A stretch of DNA of 64,000 nucleotides from Actinoallomurus sp963823735 (lineage in GTDB: Bacteria > Actinomycetota > Actinomycetes > Streptosporangiales > Streptosporangiaceae). Within the stretch, counting starts at the first letter, position 1; each line of letters begins with the position of its first letter. The DNA lies in the NCBI GenBank assembly GCA_963823735.1, contig CAWGMO010000002.1, positions 2,542,001 through 2,606,000 of the forward strand. The letters are read 5' to 3'. A program made the position numbers and the translations under genes. The notes under the pieces are model-generated. The model was given only the letters and a program-made list of their open reading frames with translations. It had not been told where the DNA came from and did not search any database. Below, piece after piece: positions 16,904 to 25,456 of this stretch.

Positions 16904-17574
16904 GCCGCCACCTCCCCGTCGCTGAGCCGGATGACGCGGTCCGCGGCGGCGGACACGGCCGGGCTGTGGCTGGCCACCAGGACCGCCATCCCGTCGCGTG
17001 CGCGGCCGGTGAGCAGGTCGAGGATCTGCTCCTCGGTCGCGGAGTCCAGCTCGCCGGTCGGCTCGTCGGCGAGGAGCACGGCCGGGTCGTTGGCGAGCGC
17101 GAGGGCCAGGCCCGCGCGTACCGACTCACCGCCGGAGAGCTGCGCCGGGTAGGCGTCGGCGCGCCGGGACAGACCCACCGAGTCGAGCAGCGGCCCGATG
17201 CCGTCACCGCCGCGGGTGCCGGCGAGCTGCCGCGCCAGGCCGATGTTGCGGCGCACGGTCAGGTGCTCGAAGAGGTTCGCGGACTGGAAGAGCAGGCCGA
17301 TGTGCCGGGCCCGCAGCCGCGCGCGTACCGGCTCGGGCCGGTGGCTGATCCGCTCCCCGGCGACCAGGACGGCACCGCCGTCGGGTTCGTCGATGCCGGC
17401 CAGGCAGGACAGCAGCGTCGACTTGCCCGAGCCGGAGGGCCCGGTGACCGCGACCAGCTCGCCCGGTTCCAGGGTCAGGGAGACGCCTCGCAGCGCGAGC
17501 GTCTCCTCCTCCCCCGCGCGGAAGAACCGGTACAGAGTGCGGGCCCGCAGCGCGGGCGCCTCGGCGGAGGTCAT
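16900..17574 (-). CDS. ABC transporter ATPase, MacB/LolD type (first of two)
   Basis: The 224-aa protein has Walker A V-T-G-P-S-G-S-G-K-S-T-L-L, signature A-Q-L-S-G-G-E-S-V-R-A-G-L-A-L-A, Walker B V-L-L-A-D-E-P-T-G-E-L-D and switch V-A-S-H-S. The signature differs from the usual G-G-E-x-Q-R by a Val for Gln, and the switch His is followed by Ser, not Asp, suggesting weakened catalysis in one site of a heterodimer. ATG 17574 overlaps the lipoprotein stop (ATGA). Confidence 0.85.
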   Translation of the reverse strand: MTSAEAPALRARTLYRFFRAGEEETLALRGVSLTLEPGELVAVTGPSGSGKSTLLSCLAGIDEPDGGAVLVAGERISHRPEPVRARLRARHIGLLFQSANLFEHLTVRRNIGLARQLAGTRGGDGIGPLLDSVGLSRRADAYPAQLSGGESVRAGLALALANDPAVLLADEPTGELDSATEEQILDLLTGRARDGMAVLVASHSPAVSAAADRVIRLSDGEVAA

Positions 17575-18188
17575 CGGAGCCACCGGACCGAGTCGCTGAC
17601 CAGCGCCCAGGGGTCGACGTTGTCCGCCTTGGTCGGGCCGGACAGCGTGAGCACGACCTCCTGACCGGCGTGCCAGAACTCGTAGCGCTCGACGGCGTCG
17701 GCGATCGTCTTGCCGGTCACCGGGTCAGGTGCCGAGTCGGCGCGGTAGGTGAGGCGTACCGCCGGCCCGGCCTTGCGCCGCACCATGGTGATCTTGCCGG
17801 GGACGAAGCCGTGCGCCGCGGTCCTGATCGCCGGCAGCTCCCCCGAGGTCGCCGAGGCGACCGTGGGTGCGGACGAGGCGGCCCGCGTCTCGATCCGGAT
17901 GGAGTTCAGCTTGTCGTTGAAGGTCGTCGCCGGACCGCTCCGGCTTCGCGCCCAGCCCTCGGGCACCTTGATCTCAAGCAGGCCGCCGGCGGGCGAGAAG
18001 GGCACGTAGACCTGGTCGTCCGGGATGTCGCCGGCCGGGTTGACCTCCGGCGCGGACGACCGCGTCGTACCGGACGGCGCCGCGGTGCCGCCGGGCTTGC
18101 CCGAGGACGAGCCGCCGCAGGCGTACAGGACCGCCGTCAAGGCCAGGACACTCGCGGCGCAGAGAGGGGTACGGCGAACCGTGGGCAT
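17571..18188 (-). CDS. Lipoprotein leading the MacB-type transport operon
   Basis: The 205-aa protein starts with a charged segment, a hydrophobic stretch and lipobox V-L-Y-A-C-G-G, so Cys 24 is probably lipidated and the protein is anchored outside. A Ser/Gly/Thr-rich linker leads to a globular domain with P-F-S-P-A-G-G-L-L-E-I-K-V-P-E-G-W-A. No enzyme motif was seen. It is the first gene of a four-gene operon with the two ATPases and the FtsX-type permease and may be the substrate-binding or cargo subunit. Confidence 0.75.
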   Translation of the reverse strand: MPTVRRTPLCAASVLALTAVLYACGGSSSGKPGGTAAPSGTTRSSAPEVNPAGDIPDDQVYVPFSPAGGLLEIKVPEGWARSRSGPATTFNDKLNSIRIETRAASSAPTVASATSGELPAIRTAAHGFVPGKITMVRRKAGPAVRLTYRADSAPDPVTGKTIADAVERYEFWHAGQEVVLTLSGPTKADNVDPWALVSDSVRWLR

Positions 18189-18360
18189 GAGGTCGCCCTC
18201 CGATCGGGGAGACGTGATCCGGTCGATTCGACGCTAGGAAGGCGGCGGCCAGCGGACCCTTCATGGACGGCCAGCAGACGGTAAAAACGGGCACGGGCGG
18301 CCGATCCGCACCCGCCGGGGCGGCAGACTGGCGGGCAGTACCGGCCGGAAGGGAGCGGCG

Positions 18361-19659
18361 TTGCGCAGGCGAATCGTGATCCTTACCGTGCTGTCGGCGG
18401 TCCTCGCCATCAGCCTCTTCGGCATCCCGCTGGCCGCCGGGGTCGCGCACTACTACACGGCCGACGAGCGGAGCGAGCTGACCCGCTTCGCCACCGAGGC
18501 GACCGTGACCGTCTCGGCGGGGCGGCTGAGCGCGCACGACCCCGCCGAGCTTCCCCGTACCGAGCCGGGGGTCGACCTGGGCGTCTACGACGTGGCGGGA
18601 CGGCGCGTCGGCGGGCGCGGCCCCGCGACGGCCGATGCCGCCGTACGCGCGGCGCTGCGCGGTGTCCCCGCCGACGGGCCGGCCGGGCGCGACATCGTCG
18701 TCGCGGTGCCGCTCGCGGAGAACGAGCAGGTCACCGGCGTCATCCGGGCCTCGGCCGGCACGAGGTTCGTGTACCTGCGGATCATGCGGACGTGGCTGCT
18801 GATGCTGGCCGTCGCATGCGCCGCCGTCGTGATCACCGCCCTGCTCGCGCGACGGCAGGCACGGCGCCTGGCCCGGCCGCTGGAGGAGATGTCGGTCCTC
18901 GCCGGGCGGCTCGGCGACGGCGACTTCACCGTGCGCGCGCGTGCCAGCGGCATTCCCGAGATCGACTCGACCGGCGCCAGCCTCTCGACCACGGCCGAGC
19001 GCCTCGGCACGCTGATCGGCCGCGAGCGCGCCTTCTCCGCGCACGCCTCCCACCAGTTGCGCACCCCGCTCACCGGCCTGCGGCTCCGGCTGGAGAACCT
19101 CCTCGACGGGCCGCGCGACGAGGGCGTCACCCAGGCCATGGCCGAGGTGGACCGGCTCCAGCGGACCATCGACGACCTCCTCTCGCTGGCGCGCGACGTC
19201 CCACGCCACTCCGAACCGCTCGACCTGGCCTCTCTCCTCGACGAGGTACGCGAGACGTGGCACGCGGCCCTCGCCGCGCGCGGGCGTCCGCTGCGGATCC
19301 GCGTCGCCACGGACCTGCCCGTCACGTACGTGTCCACGGCGGCGGTACGCCAGATCCTCGGTGTGCTGCTCGAAAACGCGGCCGTGCACGGCGGCGGCAC
19401 GGTGACCGTCAGCGTCCGCGACGCGGGTGACGCGCTGGCCATCGACGTCGGCGACCAGGGCCCGTGCGTCGACCGCCCCTCGGAGGAGCTCTTCCGGCGG
19501 CGCGCGGACGGCGCCGGACACGGCATCGGCCTGGCCATGGCGAGGAGCCTCGCCGAGGCCGAGGGCGGGCGGCTGCGCCTGTCCAGCCCGTCGCCGCCGA
19601 CGTTCACGCTGCTGCTGCCCGGCGCGTACGACCCCGGGCCCGTCACTCCTGCGATGTAG
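18361..19659 (+). CDS. HAMP-domain sensor histidine kinase
   Basis: The 432-aa protein has two membrane helices (about 5-27 and 141-163) around an extracytoplasmic domain of about 115 residues, a HAMP segment, the H-box A-S-H-Q-L-R-T-P-L (His 231), an N-box L-G-V-L-L-E-N-A-A-V-H-G and G-I-G-L-A-M-A-R. The G1 box is degenerate (V-G-D-Q-G-P-C). The start is a TTG at 18361 after AAGGGAG. It is divergent from the lipoprotein operon by 172 bp, and its likely partner is the OmpR-type regulator at 12845. Confidence 0.85.
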   Translation: MRRRIVILTVLSAVLAISLFGIPLAAGVAHYYTADERSELTRFATEATVTVSAGRLSAHDPAELPRTEPGVDLGVYDVAGRRVGGRGPATADAAVRAALRGVPADGPAGRDIVVAVPLAENEQVTGVIRASAGTRFVYLRIMRTWLLMLAVACAAVVITALLARRQARRLARPLEEMSVLAGRLGDGDFTVRARASGIPEIDSTGASLSTTAERLGTLIGRERAFSAHASHQLRTPLTGLRLRLENLLDGPRDEGVTQAMAEVDRLQRTIDDLLSLARDVPRHSEPLDLASLLDEVRETWHAALAARGRPLRIRVATDLPVTYVSTAAVRQILGVLLENAAVHGGGTVTVSVRDAGDALAIDVGDQGPCVDRPSEELFRRRADGAGHGIGLAMARSLAEAEGGRLRLSSPSPPTFTLLLPGAYDPGPVTPAM

Positions 19660-19706
19660 CCCTACATCCGCCGGGCGACCCTTCTGACCGGCAGAAATCG
19701 TCCATG

Positions 19707-19725
19707 CGGGCGACGGCGTCGCCCG
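19707..19725 (+). terminator. Small hairpin after the sensor kinase gene
   Basis: CGGGCGAC and GTCGCCCG form an 8-bp stem with a 3-base loop, followed by ATTTA, 48 bp downstream of the kinase stop and before the next ABC operon. Confidence 0.5.
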
Positions 19726-19784
19726 ATTTAGGCCATAGCGTTCTTCCTGAGCCCGACCATCGCATCCCCCTGAGGTAGACGAAC

Positions 19785-20714
19785 ATGATCAAGGCCAGTG
19801 GCCTGACGAAACGCTATGGCGAGAAGACGGCGGTGGACGGCCTGACCTTCACCGTCGAACCGGGGATCGTGACCGGGTTCCTCGGCCCGAACGGTGCCGG
19901 CAAGTCCACGACGATGCGCATGATCCTCGGCCTGGACCGCCCCGCGGCGGGCTCGGTGACCGTGAACGGCCGCTCGTACGCCGAGCACCGCGCGCCGCTG
20001 CACGAGGTCGGCGCGCTCCTGGAGGCCAAGGCCATCCACACGGGACGCACCGCGTACAACCACCTGGTGGCGCTGGCCGCCACCACCGGAATCCCGCGCC
20101 GCCGGGTCGACGAGGTCATCGACCTGGTCGGGCTGCGCGACGTCGCCCGCAAGCGCGCGGGCGGGTTCTCCCTGGGCATGGGGCAGCGCCTCGGCATCGC
20201 CTCGGCGCTGCTCGGCGACCCCAAGACGCTGATCCTCGACGAGCCGGTGAACGGCCTGGACCCCGAGGGCATCCTGTGGATCCGCAACCTGCTGAAGGAG
20301 CTGGCCTCCGAGGGCCGTACGGTCTTCGTCTCGTCGCACCTGATGAGTGAGATGGCGCTGACCGCCGAGCACCTGATCGTCATCGGGCGCGGCAAGCTGA
20401 TCGCCGACACCTCGGTGAAGGAGTTCATCGACCGCGCGTCCACGGGCCGCGTCAAGGTCCGCTCCCCGCAGGCGGCGCGCCTGTCGGAGCTGCTCGCCGG
20501 GCCGAACGTGACGGTGACCAGCTCCGAGGACGGCACGCTGCTGGTCAGCGGCATGATCAGCGACCAGATCGGCCAGGTCGCCTCCGACAACGACGTCACG
20601 CTGTTCGAGCTGGCCTCCCAGCAGGCCTCGCTCGAGGAGGCGTTCATGTCGATGACCGGCAACTCCGTCGAATTCCGCGCGCCCGGCGCCGTCGAAGAAA
20701 GGTCCGTGGCATGA
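19785..20714 (+). CDS. ABC transporter ATP-binding protein
   Basis: The 309-aa protein has Walker A L-G-P-N-G-A-G-K-S-T-T-M, signature F-S-L-G-M-G-Q-R-L-G-I-A, Walker B T-L-I-L-D-E-P-V-N-G-L-D-P and switch V-S-S-H-L-M. The L-G-M-x-Q-R-L-G-I-A signature is characteristic of BcrA/YtrB-type exporters found next to NarL-type two-component systems in actinomycetes. It starts an operon with a permease, a kinase and a response regulator, all within 4-5 bp of each other. Confidence 0.9.
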   Translation: MIKASGLTKRYGEKTAVDGLTFTVEPGIVTGFLGPNGAGKSTTMRMILGLDRPAAGSVTVNGRSYAEHRAPLHEVGALLEAKAIHTGRTAYNHLVALAATTGIPRRRVDEVIDLVGLRDVARKRAGGFSLGMGQRLGIASALLGDPKTLILDEPVNGLDPEGILWIRNLLKELASEGRTVFVSSHLMSEMALTAEHLIVIGRGKLIADTSVKEFIDRASTGRVKVRSPQAARLSELLAGPNVTVTSSEDGTLLVSGMISDQIGQVASDNDVTLFELASQQASLEEAFMSMTGNSVEFRAPGAVEERSVA

Positions 20715-21514
20715 GCACCGCCACCGCCCAGGTCACCCAGGTACGGGTGCTGAACTCCGAGTGGATCAAGCTCAGGACCCTGCGCTCGACGTTCTGGACG
20801 CTGTTCGCCGCGATCGTCGCGACCATCGGCCTCGGCATGCTGTTCAGCTGGGGTTTCGCCAGCCGGGTCGGCTCGGGCCACGGGGACCGCATCGGTGACG
20901 CCGCGACCATCGCGGTGACCGTGCCGACCCGCCCGTACGTCATCGCGCAGCTCGCCGTCGGCGTCCTCGGCGTCATGGTGATCACCGGTGAGTACTCCAC
21001 CGGCATGATCCGCGCCACGCTGGCCGCGGTACCCGGCCGTCTCCCCGTCCTGTGGGCCAAGTCGGCCGTCTTCGGCGCGGTCGTCCTGGTCCTCATGGAG
21101 ATCGTGTCGTTCGTGACCTTCTTCGGCGGCGAGGCGATCCTGTCGACGCAGCACATCGACGCGACGCTCTCCTCGCCGCAGGCGCTCCGCATCGTCGTCG
21201 GCGTCGGGCTCTACCTCACGGTCGTCGGCCTCCTGGGCACGGCGCTCGGCACGATCATCCGCAGCACCGCGGGCGCGATCGCCGCCCTGTTCGGAATCAT
21301 GCTGGTGCTGCCGATCCTGGGTGAGGTCCTCAACCTGACCTCGTGGGGCAAGCACATCACCCCGTACCTGCCGAGCAACGCCGGCGGCGACCTGCTCACC
21401 AACGCCCCGGACCCCGGCTCGCTCGGCCCGTGGACCGGCTTCGGGTACTTCGTCCTCTACACCGCGATCGCGATGGGGATCGCGGCCTACCTGCTCAAGC
21501 GCAGGGACGCCTGA
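20711..21514 (+). CDS. ABC-2 type permease
   Basis: The 267-aa protein starts with E-W-I-K-L-R-T-L-R-S-T-F-W-T, the cytoplasmic amphipathic helix seen in permeases of this exporter type, followed by about six membrane segments and G-E-Y-S-T-G-M-I-R-A-T-L-A-A-V-P-x-R, the conserved loop that contacts the ATPase. The ATG overlaps the ATPase stop (ATGA). The exported compound is unknown. Confidence 0.88.
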   Translation: MSTATAQVTQVRVLNSEWIKLRTLRSTFWTLFAAIVATIGLGMLFSWGFASRVGSGHGDRIGDAATIAVTVPTRPYVIAQLAVGVLGVMVITGEYSTGMIRATLAAVPGRLPVLWAKSAVFGAVVLVLMEIVSFVTFFGGEAILSTQHIDATLSSPQALRIVVGVGLYLTVVGLLGTALGTIIRSTAGAIAALFGIMLVLPILGEVLNLTSWGKHITPYLPSNAGGDLLTNAPDPGSLGPWTGFGYFVLYTAIAMGIAAYLLKRRDA

Positions 21515-21519
21515 CCCTC

Positions 21520-22746
21520 GTGATCGGCTCGTTCGCCCGCCTGAGCCCCGGCGCGCTCGCCGCGCGCTGGGGCTCCGGGCTGCGTGCCTTCTCTTCGCGG
21601 CGTCCCGTTCTGGTGGACGCCGTGTTCGCGTTCGCGCTGCTGGCGTTCGGTGCGTTCCACCTGGCCAAGGACGAACCGGCGCGGCCGCTGCTCGCCTGGT
21701 CGCTGCAGATCGCCCTGTGCGTCCCGCTGGCCTGGCGGCGCCGCGTACCGCTCACGGCCTTCGCCGTCGTCGCCGCGCTGGCGTTCGTGCAGTGGCTCGC
21801 CGGTGTGCTCCTGGCTACCGGGGACTTCGCCCTGCTCGTCGCGTTGTACTCCGTCGCCGCGCACTCCTCGCTGCGCCGCCTGCTCCTCGCCGCCGGTGTC
21901 ATGGAGGTGGGCGTCGCGCTGGCGACGGACCAGTGGGCGCCCCGGGTCCAGACCGTACGCGCGTTCGTGCTGCTGTCCGGGATGTCCACGGCCGCCGCGG
22001 TCATCGGCCTGAACCTCCGTACCCGCCGCGCGTACCTCGCGTCGCTGGAGGACCGCGCCGCGCGCCTCGAACGGGAGCGCGACCAGCGGGCCCAGATCGT
22101 CGTCGCGGAGGAGCGCGCCAGGATCGCCCGCGACGTCCACGACATCGTCACGCACAGCCTGTCGGTCATGGTCGCCCTGACCGACGGCGCCGCGTACACC
22201 CTGCCGGCCTCGCCGGACCGCGCCGCCGACGCCGTGGGCAAGGCCTCCGAGATCGGCCGGCAGGCCATCGCGGAGATGCAGCGCGTCCTGGAGGTGCTCC
22301 GCGACGGCGGTCCGCCGGGCCACGAGAGGCACCCGCAGCCGGGCCTGCGCCAGCTCGACGGGCTGCTCACCGAGGTACGCGCGGCCGGGCTCCCGGTGGA
22401 GTTCGTCGTCACGGGCCGCCCGCCGGCCGTGGCGTCCGGCGCCGAGCTCGCGATCTACCGCATCGTCCAGGAGGCGCTCACCAACATCCGCAAGCACACC
22501 GCGCGGGGCGCCACCGCACGGGTACGGCTGGAGTACGCCGCCGACCGGGTCGACATCGAGATCACCGATGACGGCCGGCCCGCCCCCAAGGACCCGGCCG
22601 AACGCGAACGCGCCGGGCACGGCCTCACCGGCATGCGCGAACGCGTCGCGGTGTACGGCGGCCGTCTCTCGGCAGGTCCGCGGCCCGGCGGCGGCTGGCG
22701 GGTCCACGCCCGCTTCGAACCCTCCCAGCTCGAAGGCAGCAAATGA
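21520..22746 (+). CDS. NarL-family sensor histidine kinase (HisKA_3)
   Basis: The 408-aa protein has four to five membrane segments in its first 170 residues, a coiled linker, the HisKA_3 phospho-acceptor I-A-R-D-V-H-D-I-V-T-H-S-L, and a HATPase domain with I-V-Q-E-A-L-T-N-I-R-K-H and G-H-G-L-T-G-M-R-E-R. It starts at GTG 21520, 5 bp after the permease stop, and overlaps the regulator by 4 bp. The position implies it controls the exporter, possibly in response to cell-envelope stress or drugs. Confidence 0.9.
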   Translation: MIGSFARLSPGALAARWGSGLRAFSSRRPVLVDAVFAFALLAFGAFHLAKDEPARPLLAWSLQIALCVPLAWRRRVPLTAFAVVAALAFVQWLAGVLLATGDFALLVALYSVAAHSSLRRLLLAAGVMEVGVALATDQWAPRVQTVRAFVLLSGMSTAAAVIGLNLRTRRAYLASLEDRAARLERERDQRAQIVVAEERARIARDVHDIVTHSLSVMVALTDGAAYTLPASPDRAADAVGKASEIGRQAIAEMQRVLEVLRDGGPPGHERHPQPGLRQLDGLLTEVRAAGLPVEFVVTGRPPAVASGAELAIYRIVQEALTNIRKHTARGATARVRLEYAADRVDIEITDDGRPAPKDPAERERAGHGLTGMRERVAVYGGRLSAGPRPGGGWRVHARFEPSQLEGSK

Positions 22747-23402
22747 TCAGGATTCTGCTCGTCGACGACCAGCCGCTGCTGCGCCTGGGCTTCCAGCTCG
22801 TCCTGGAGGCGCAGCCCGACATGACGGTCGTCGGGGAGGCCGGCGAGGGCGCCGAGGCCGTGTCGCGGGTCGCCGACCTCGCCCCCGACGTGGTGCTGAT
22901 GGACGTGCGCATGCCGGGCATGGACGGCATCGAGGCCACCGAGCTGATCTCCCGTGACCACCCGGGCTCGCGGGTACTGATCCTGACGACGTTCGACCTG
23001 GACGAGCACGCCTTCGCCGCGCTCCACGCCGGGGCCGCCGGGTTCCTGCTCAAGAACGTCCAGCCCGCCGAGCTGATCGCGGGAATCCGCACGGTCGCCG
23101 CGGGCGACGGCGTCGTCGCGCCCAGGCTGACCCGGCGGCTCATCGAGGCCTTCACGCACCAGCAGACCGCGCGCCTGGGCAGCACCGCCGACCCCCGGCT
23201 CGACCGGCTCACCGAGCGCGAACGCGAGGTGCTGGTCGAGATGGCCAAGGGCCGCTCCAACGCAGAGATCGCGAACGCGCTCGGCCTGTCGGAGGCGACC
23301 GTGAAGACGCACGTCAGCCGCATCCTGCCCAAGCTCGGCCTGCGCGACCGGGTCCAGGCCGTGGTGCTCGCCTACCAGACCGGGCTGCTACGGCCACTCT
23401 GA
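22743..23402 (+). CDS. NarL/LuxR-family response regulator
   Basis: The 219-aa protein has a receiver domain (L-L-V-D-D-Q near the start, phospho-acceptor in V-V-L-M-D-V-R-M-P-G, Thr in I-L-T-T-F-D, Lys in F-L-L-K-N) and a LuxR HTH (L-T-E-R-E-R-E-V-L, A-K-G-R-S-N-A-E-I-A, E-A-T-V-K-T-H-V-S-R-I). It is the last gene of the exporter operon and overlaps the kinase gene by 4 bp. Confidence 0.92.
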   Translation: MIRILLVDDQPLLRLGFQLVLEAQPDMTVVGEAGEGAEAVSRVADLAPDVVLMDVRMPGMDGIEATELISRDHPGSRVLILTTFDLDEHAFAALHAGAAGFLLKNVQPAELIAGIRTVAAGDGVVAPRLTRRLIEAFTHQQTARLGSTADPRLDRLTEREREVLVEMAKGRSNAEIANALGLSEATVKTHVSRILPKLGLRDRVQAVVLAYQTGLLRPL

Positions 23403-23480
23403 CCTGCACTTTCGGCCTTTCTCTGCCTTTTTCCGGATCTCGGTAAACCGGGCTTTCCGACGCGGCGTCCTTCCAGGTGA

Positions 23481-23523
23481 AGGGGGCCCGACGGGAGCGG
23501 GGCGTCGGGCCTCCTATTTTTTA
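23481..23523 (+). terminator. Rho-independent terminator
   Basis: A 13-bp stem (23481-23493 with 23503-23515, one G-T pair), a 9-base loop and then A-T-T-T-T-T-T form one of the few classical terminators in the window. It closes the exporter/two-component operon. Confidence 0.88.
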
Positions 23524-23602
23524 TCTCCTGGTACCGGCTCCGGCGGAGTCAGGCCGTCTGACCCTTGTCGGGGGCGGGCGAGGGGTTTACGATCGGCGCA
23601 AC

Positions 23603-23623
23603 TCTTAGGAAACTTTCCTAAGA
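23603..23623 (+). promoter_or_regulatory. 21-bp perfect palindrome in the chitinase promoter
   Basis: TCTTAGGAAA and TTTCCTAAGA flank a central C, 50 bp before the chitinase start. The element is AT-rich in a GC-rich background and unlike the DasR-type TGGTCTAGACCA site. It probably binds a repressor of the glycoside hydrolase gene. A usable AAGGAG ribosome site lies at 23661-23666. Confidence 0.7.
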
Positions 23624-23672
23624 AAGAGCCTTGGTCCGCTGATCAGCCCCCGTTCTCGACTAAGGAGTACCG

Positions 23673-24677
23673 ATGCGCACGACTCCCCGCGGAGCGCTCC
23701 GTACGAAACTGGCCGCCGTGCTCGGCGCGCTCGCGCTGTCCGTCACCGGCACCGCGACCGCACACGCGGCCCCCGCCAGCGTACGGCCCGACCTGCCGAA
23801 ACACACCCTCACCGGCTACTGGCAGGACTTCAACAACGGCGCCACCGTCCAGCACCTCAGTGACGTCAGCGACCAGTACGACATCATCGCCGTGGCGTTC
23901 GCGAACGCCGACCCGTCGCGTCCCGGCGGCATCACGTTCGGCATCGACAGCGGCCTCGGCGGCTACACCGAGGACCAGTTCAAGGCCGACATCGCCGCCA
24001 AGCACAGCGCCGGCAAGAAGGTCGTACTGTCGATCGGCGGCCAGAACGGCACGATCTCGGTGGCCGACTCGACCGCCGCGCAGAACTTCGCCGACAGCGC
24101 CTTCTCGCTGATGCAGACGTACGGGTTCGACGGCGTGGACATCGACCTGGAGAACGGCGTCAACGCGGAGTTCATGGGCCAGGCCCTGCACAGCCTCGCG
24201 AGCCGCGCCGGGTCGGGCTTCACCCTCACCATGGCGCCGCAGACGATCGACATGCAGTCGACCGGCACCGAGTACTTCAAGCTGGCGCTGAACACCAAGG
24301 ACATCCTCACCATCGTCAACATGCAGTACTACAACTCCGGCACGATGCTCGGCTGCGACGGCCAGGTGTACGGCCAGGGCGGCGTCGACTTCCTCACGGC
24401 GCTGGCGTGCATCCAGCTCAAGGGCGGCCTCGACCCCAGCCAGGTCGGCCTCGGCGTGCCCGCCTCCACCAGCGCGGCCGGCGGCGGCTACGTCGACCCG
24501 AGCGTCGTGAACAACGCCCTCGACTGCCTGGCGTCCGGCACGAACTGCGGGTCGTACAAGCCCGACACGACCTGGCCGGCCATCGGCGGCGCGATGACGT
24601 GGTCCACCAACTGGGACGCCTCGAACGGCAACGGCATCGCCGACACCGTCGGCTCCCACCTGCACTCGATGCCCTGA
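23673..24677 (+). CDS. Secreted chitinase, glycoside hydrolase family 18
   Basis: The 334-aa protein has a signal peptide ending near A-H-A-A-P (about residue 33) and a single GH18 catalytic domain. It shows the strand T-G-Y-W-Q-D, the S-I-G-G motif (120-123) and D-G-V-D-I-D-L-E (153-160) with catalytic Glu 160. Downstream, M-A-P-Q-T and M-Q-Y-Y-N are further GH18 landmarks (Met-Gln-Tyr in the -1 subsite). There is no chitin-binding domain. It hydrolyses beta-1,4 GlcNAc polymers outside the cell and is monocistronic between two terminators. Confidence 0.93.
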   Translation: MRTTPRGALRTKLAAVLGALALSVTGTATAHAAPASVRPDLPKHTLTGYWQDFNNGATVQHLSDVSDQYDIIAVAFANADPSRPGGITFGIDSGLGGYTEDQFKADIAAKHSAGKKVVLSIGGQNGTISVADSTAAQNFADSAFSLMQTYGFDGVDIDLENGVNAEFMGQALHSLASRAGSGFTLTMAPQTIDMQSTGTEYFKLALNTKDILTIVNMQYYNSGTMLGCDGQVYGQGGVDFLTALACIQLKGGLDPSQVGLGVPASTSAAGGGYVDPSVVNNALDCLASGTNCGSYKPDTTWPAIGGAMTWSTNWDASNGNGIADTVGSHLHSMP

Positions 24678-24693
24678 TCCTCTTCTCTGCCCT

Positions 24694-24725
24694 AGGTCCG
24701 GCCCTCCACTGGGGGGGCCGGGCCT
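24694..24725. terminator. Bidirectional hairpin between converging genes
   Basis: A 14-bp stem with two G-T pairs (24694-24707 with 24712-24725) and a 4-base loop lies 16 bp after the chitinase stop. It overlaps the stop codon of the converging response regulator by 2 bp. Confidence 0.7.
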
Positions 24726-25389
24726 ACGCCGTTCCGTCCGGGCGTACGAGGCCGTGGTCGTAGGCGTAGCGGGTGGCCGCGGCGCGGTCCGTGGAGGCGG
24801 TCTTGGCGAAGATCCGGTTGATGTGGCTCTTCACCGTCGCCTCGGTGATGAACAGTCTCCGGGCGATCGCGCGGTTGGAGTGGCCCTCCGCGAGGAGGCG
24901 CAGGACCTCGGTCTCGCGCGTGGTCAGGCCGTCCTGGGCGGGAGCGTCCGGCCGGGGCGCGCCGGAGGCGACCGCGATCAGGCGTTGGTGTACGCGGGAG
25001 TCGAGGATCGCCTGGCCGTGCGCGGCGGCGTGCAGGGCGCGGTGGATCTGGTCGCGGTCGGCGTCCTTGGTGAGGTAGCCGAGCGCGCCCGCTCGCATCG
25101 CCTTCAGGATGCTGTCGTCGTCGGCGTAGGTGGTGAGGACCACGACCTGGGTGGCGGGATGGTGCTCGCGGATGCGGCGGGTGGCCTCGACGCCGTCACA
25201 GCCCGGCATGACGAGGTCCAGCAGGGCGACATCGGGTCCGGTACGCGCGACCGCTTCGACGGCCGCGTCACCGTCGGCCGCGCCGGCGACGAGCTCGATC
25301 CCCGGCAGGGTCTCCAGGAGAAGGCTCAGCCCTTCGCGCACCGCCGCCTGGTCGTCGGCGAGGACGACCCGCACCGTCTCGCCGCTCAC
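24724..25389 (-). CDS. NarL/LuxR-family response regulator
   Basis: The 221-aa protein has a receiver domain (L-A-D-D-Q near residue 11, phospho-acceptor D-V-A-L-L-D-L-V-M-P-G, V-V-L-T-T-Y, Y-L-T-K-D-A) and a LuxR HTH (L-T-T-R-E-T-E-V-L, S-N-R-A-I-A-R-R-L-F, E-A-T-V-K-S-H-I-N-R-I). It lies 67 bp downstream of a same-strand kinase gene and forms a two-component pair with it. No transporter is linked, so its targets are not evident. Confidence 0.9.
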   Translation of the reverse strand: MSGETVRVVLADDQAAVREGLSLLLETLPGIELVAGAADGDAAVEAVARTGPDVALLDLVMPGCDGVEATRRIREHHPATQVVVLTTYADDDSILKAMRAGALGYLTKDADRDQIHRALHAAAHGQAILDSRVHQRLIAVASGAPRPDAPAQDGLTTRETEVLRLLAEGHSNRAIARRLFITEATVKSHINRIFAKTASTDRAAATRYAYDHGLVRPDGTA

Positions 25390-25456
25390 TCGGGGTCACA
25401 CCGCCACGCGCCGTGAATCTCGCGCGCCGGCGGGACGGCGCGTACACGCTCGCCGT

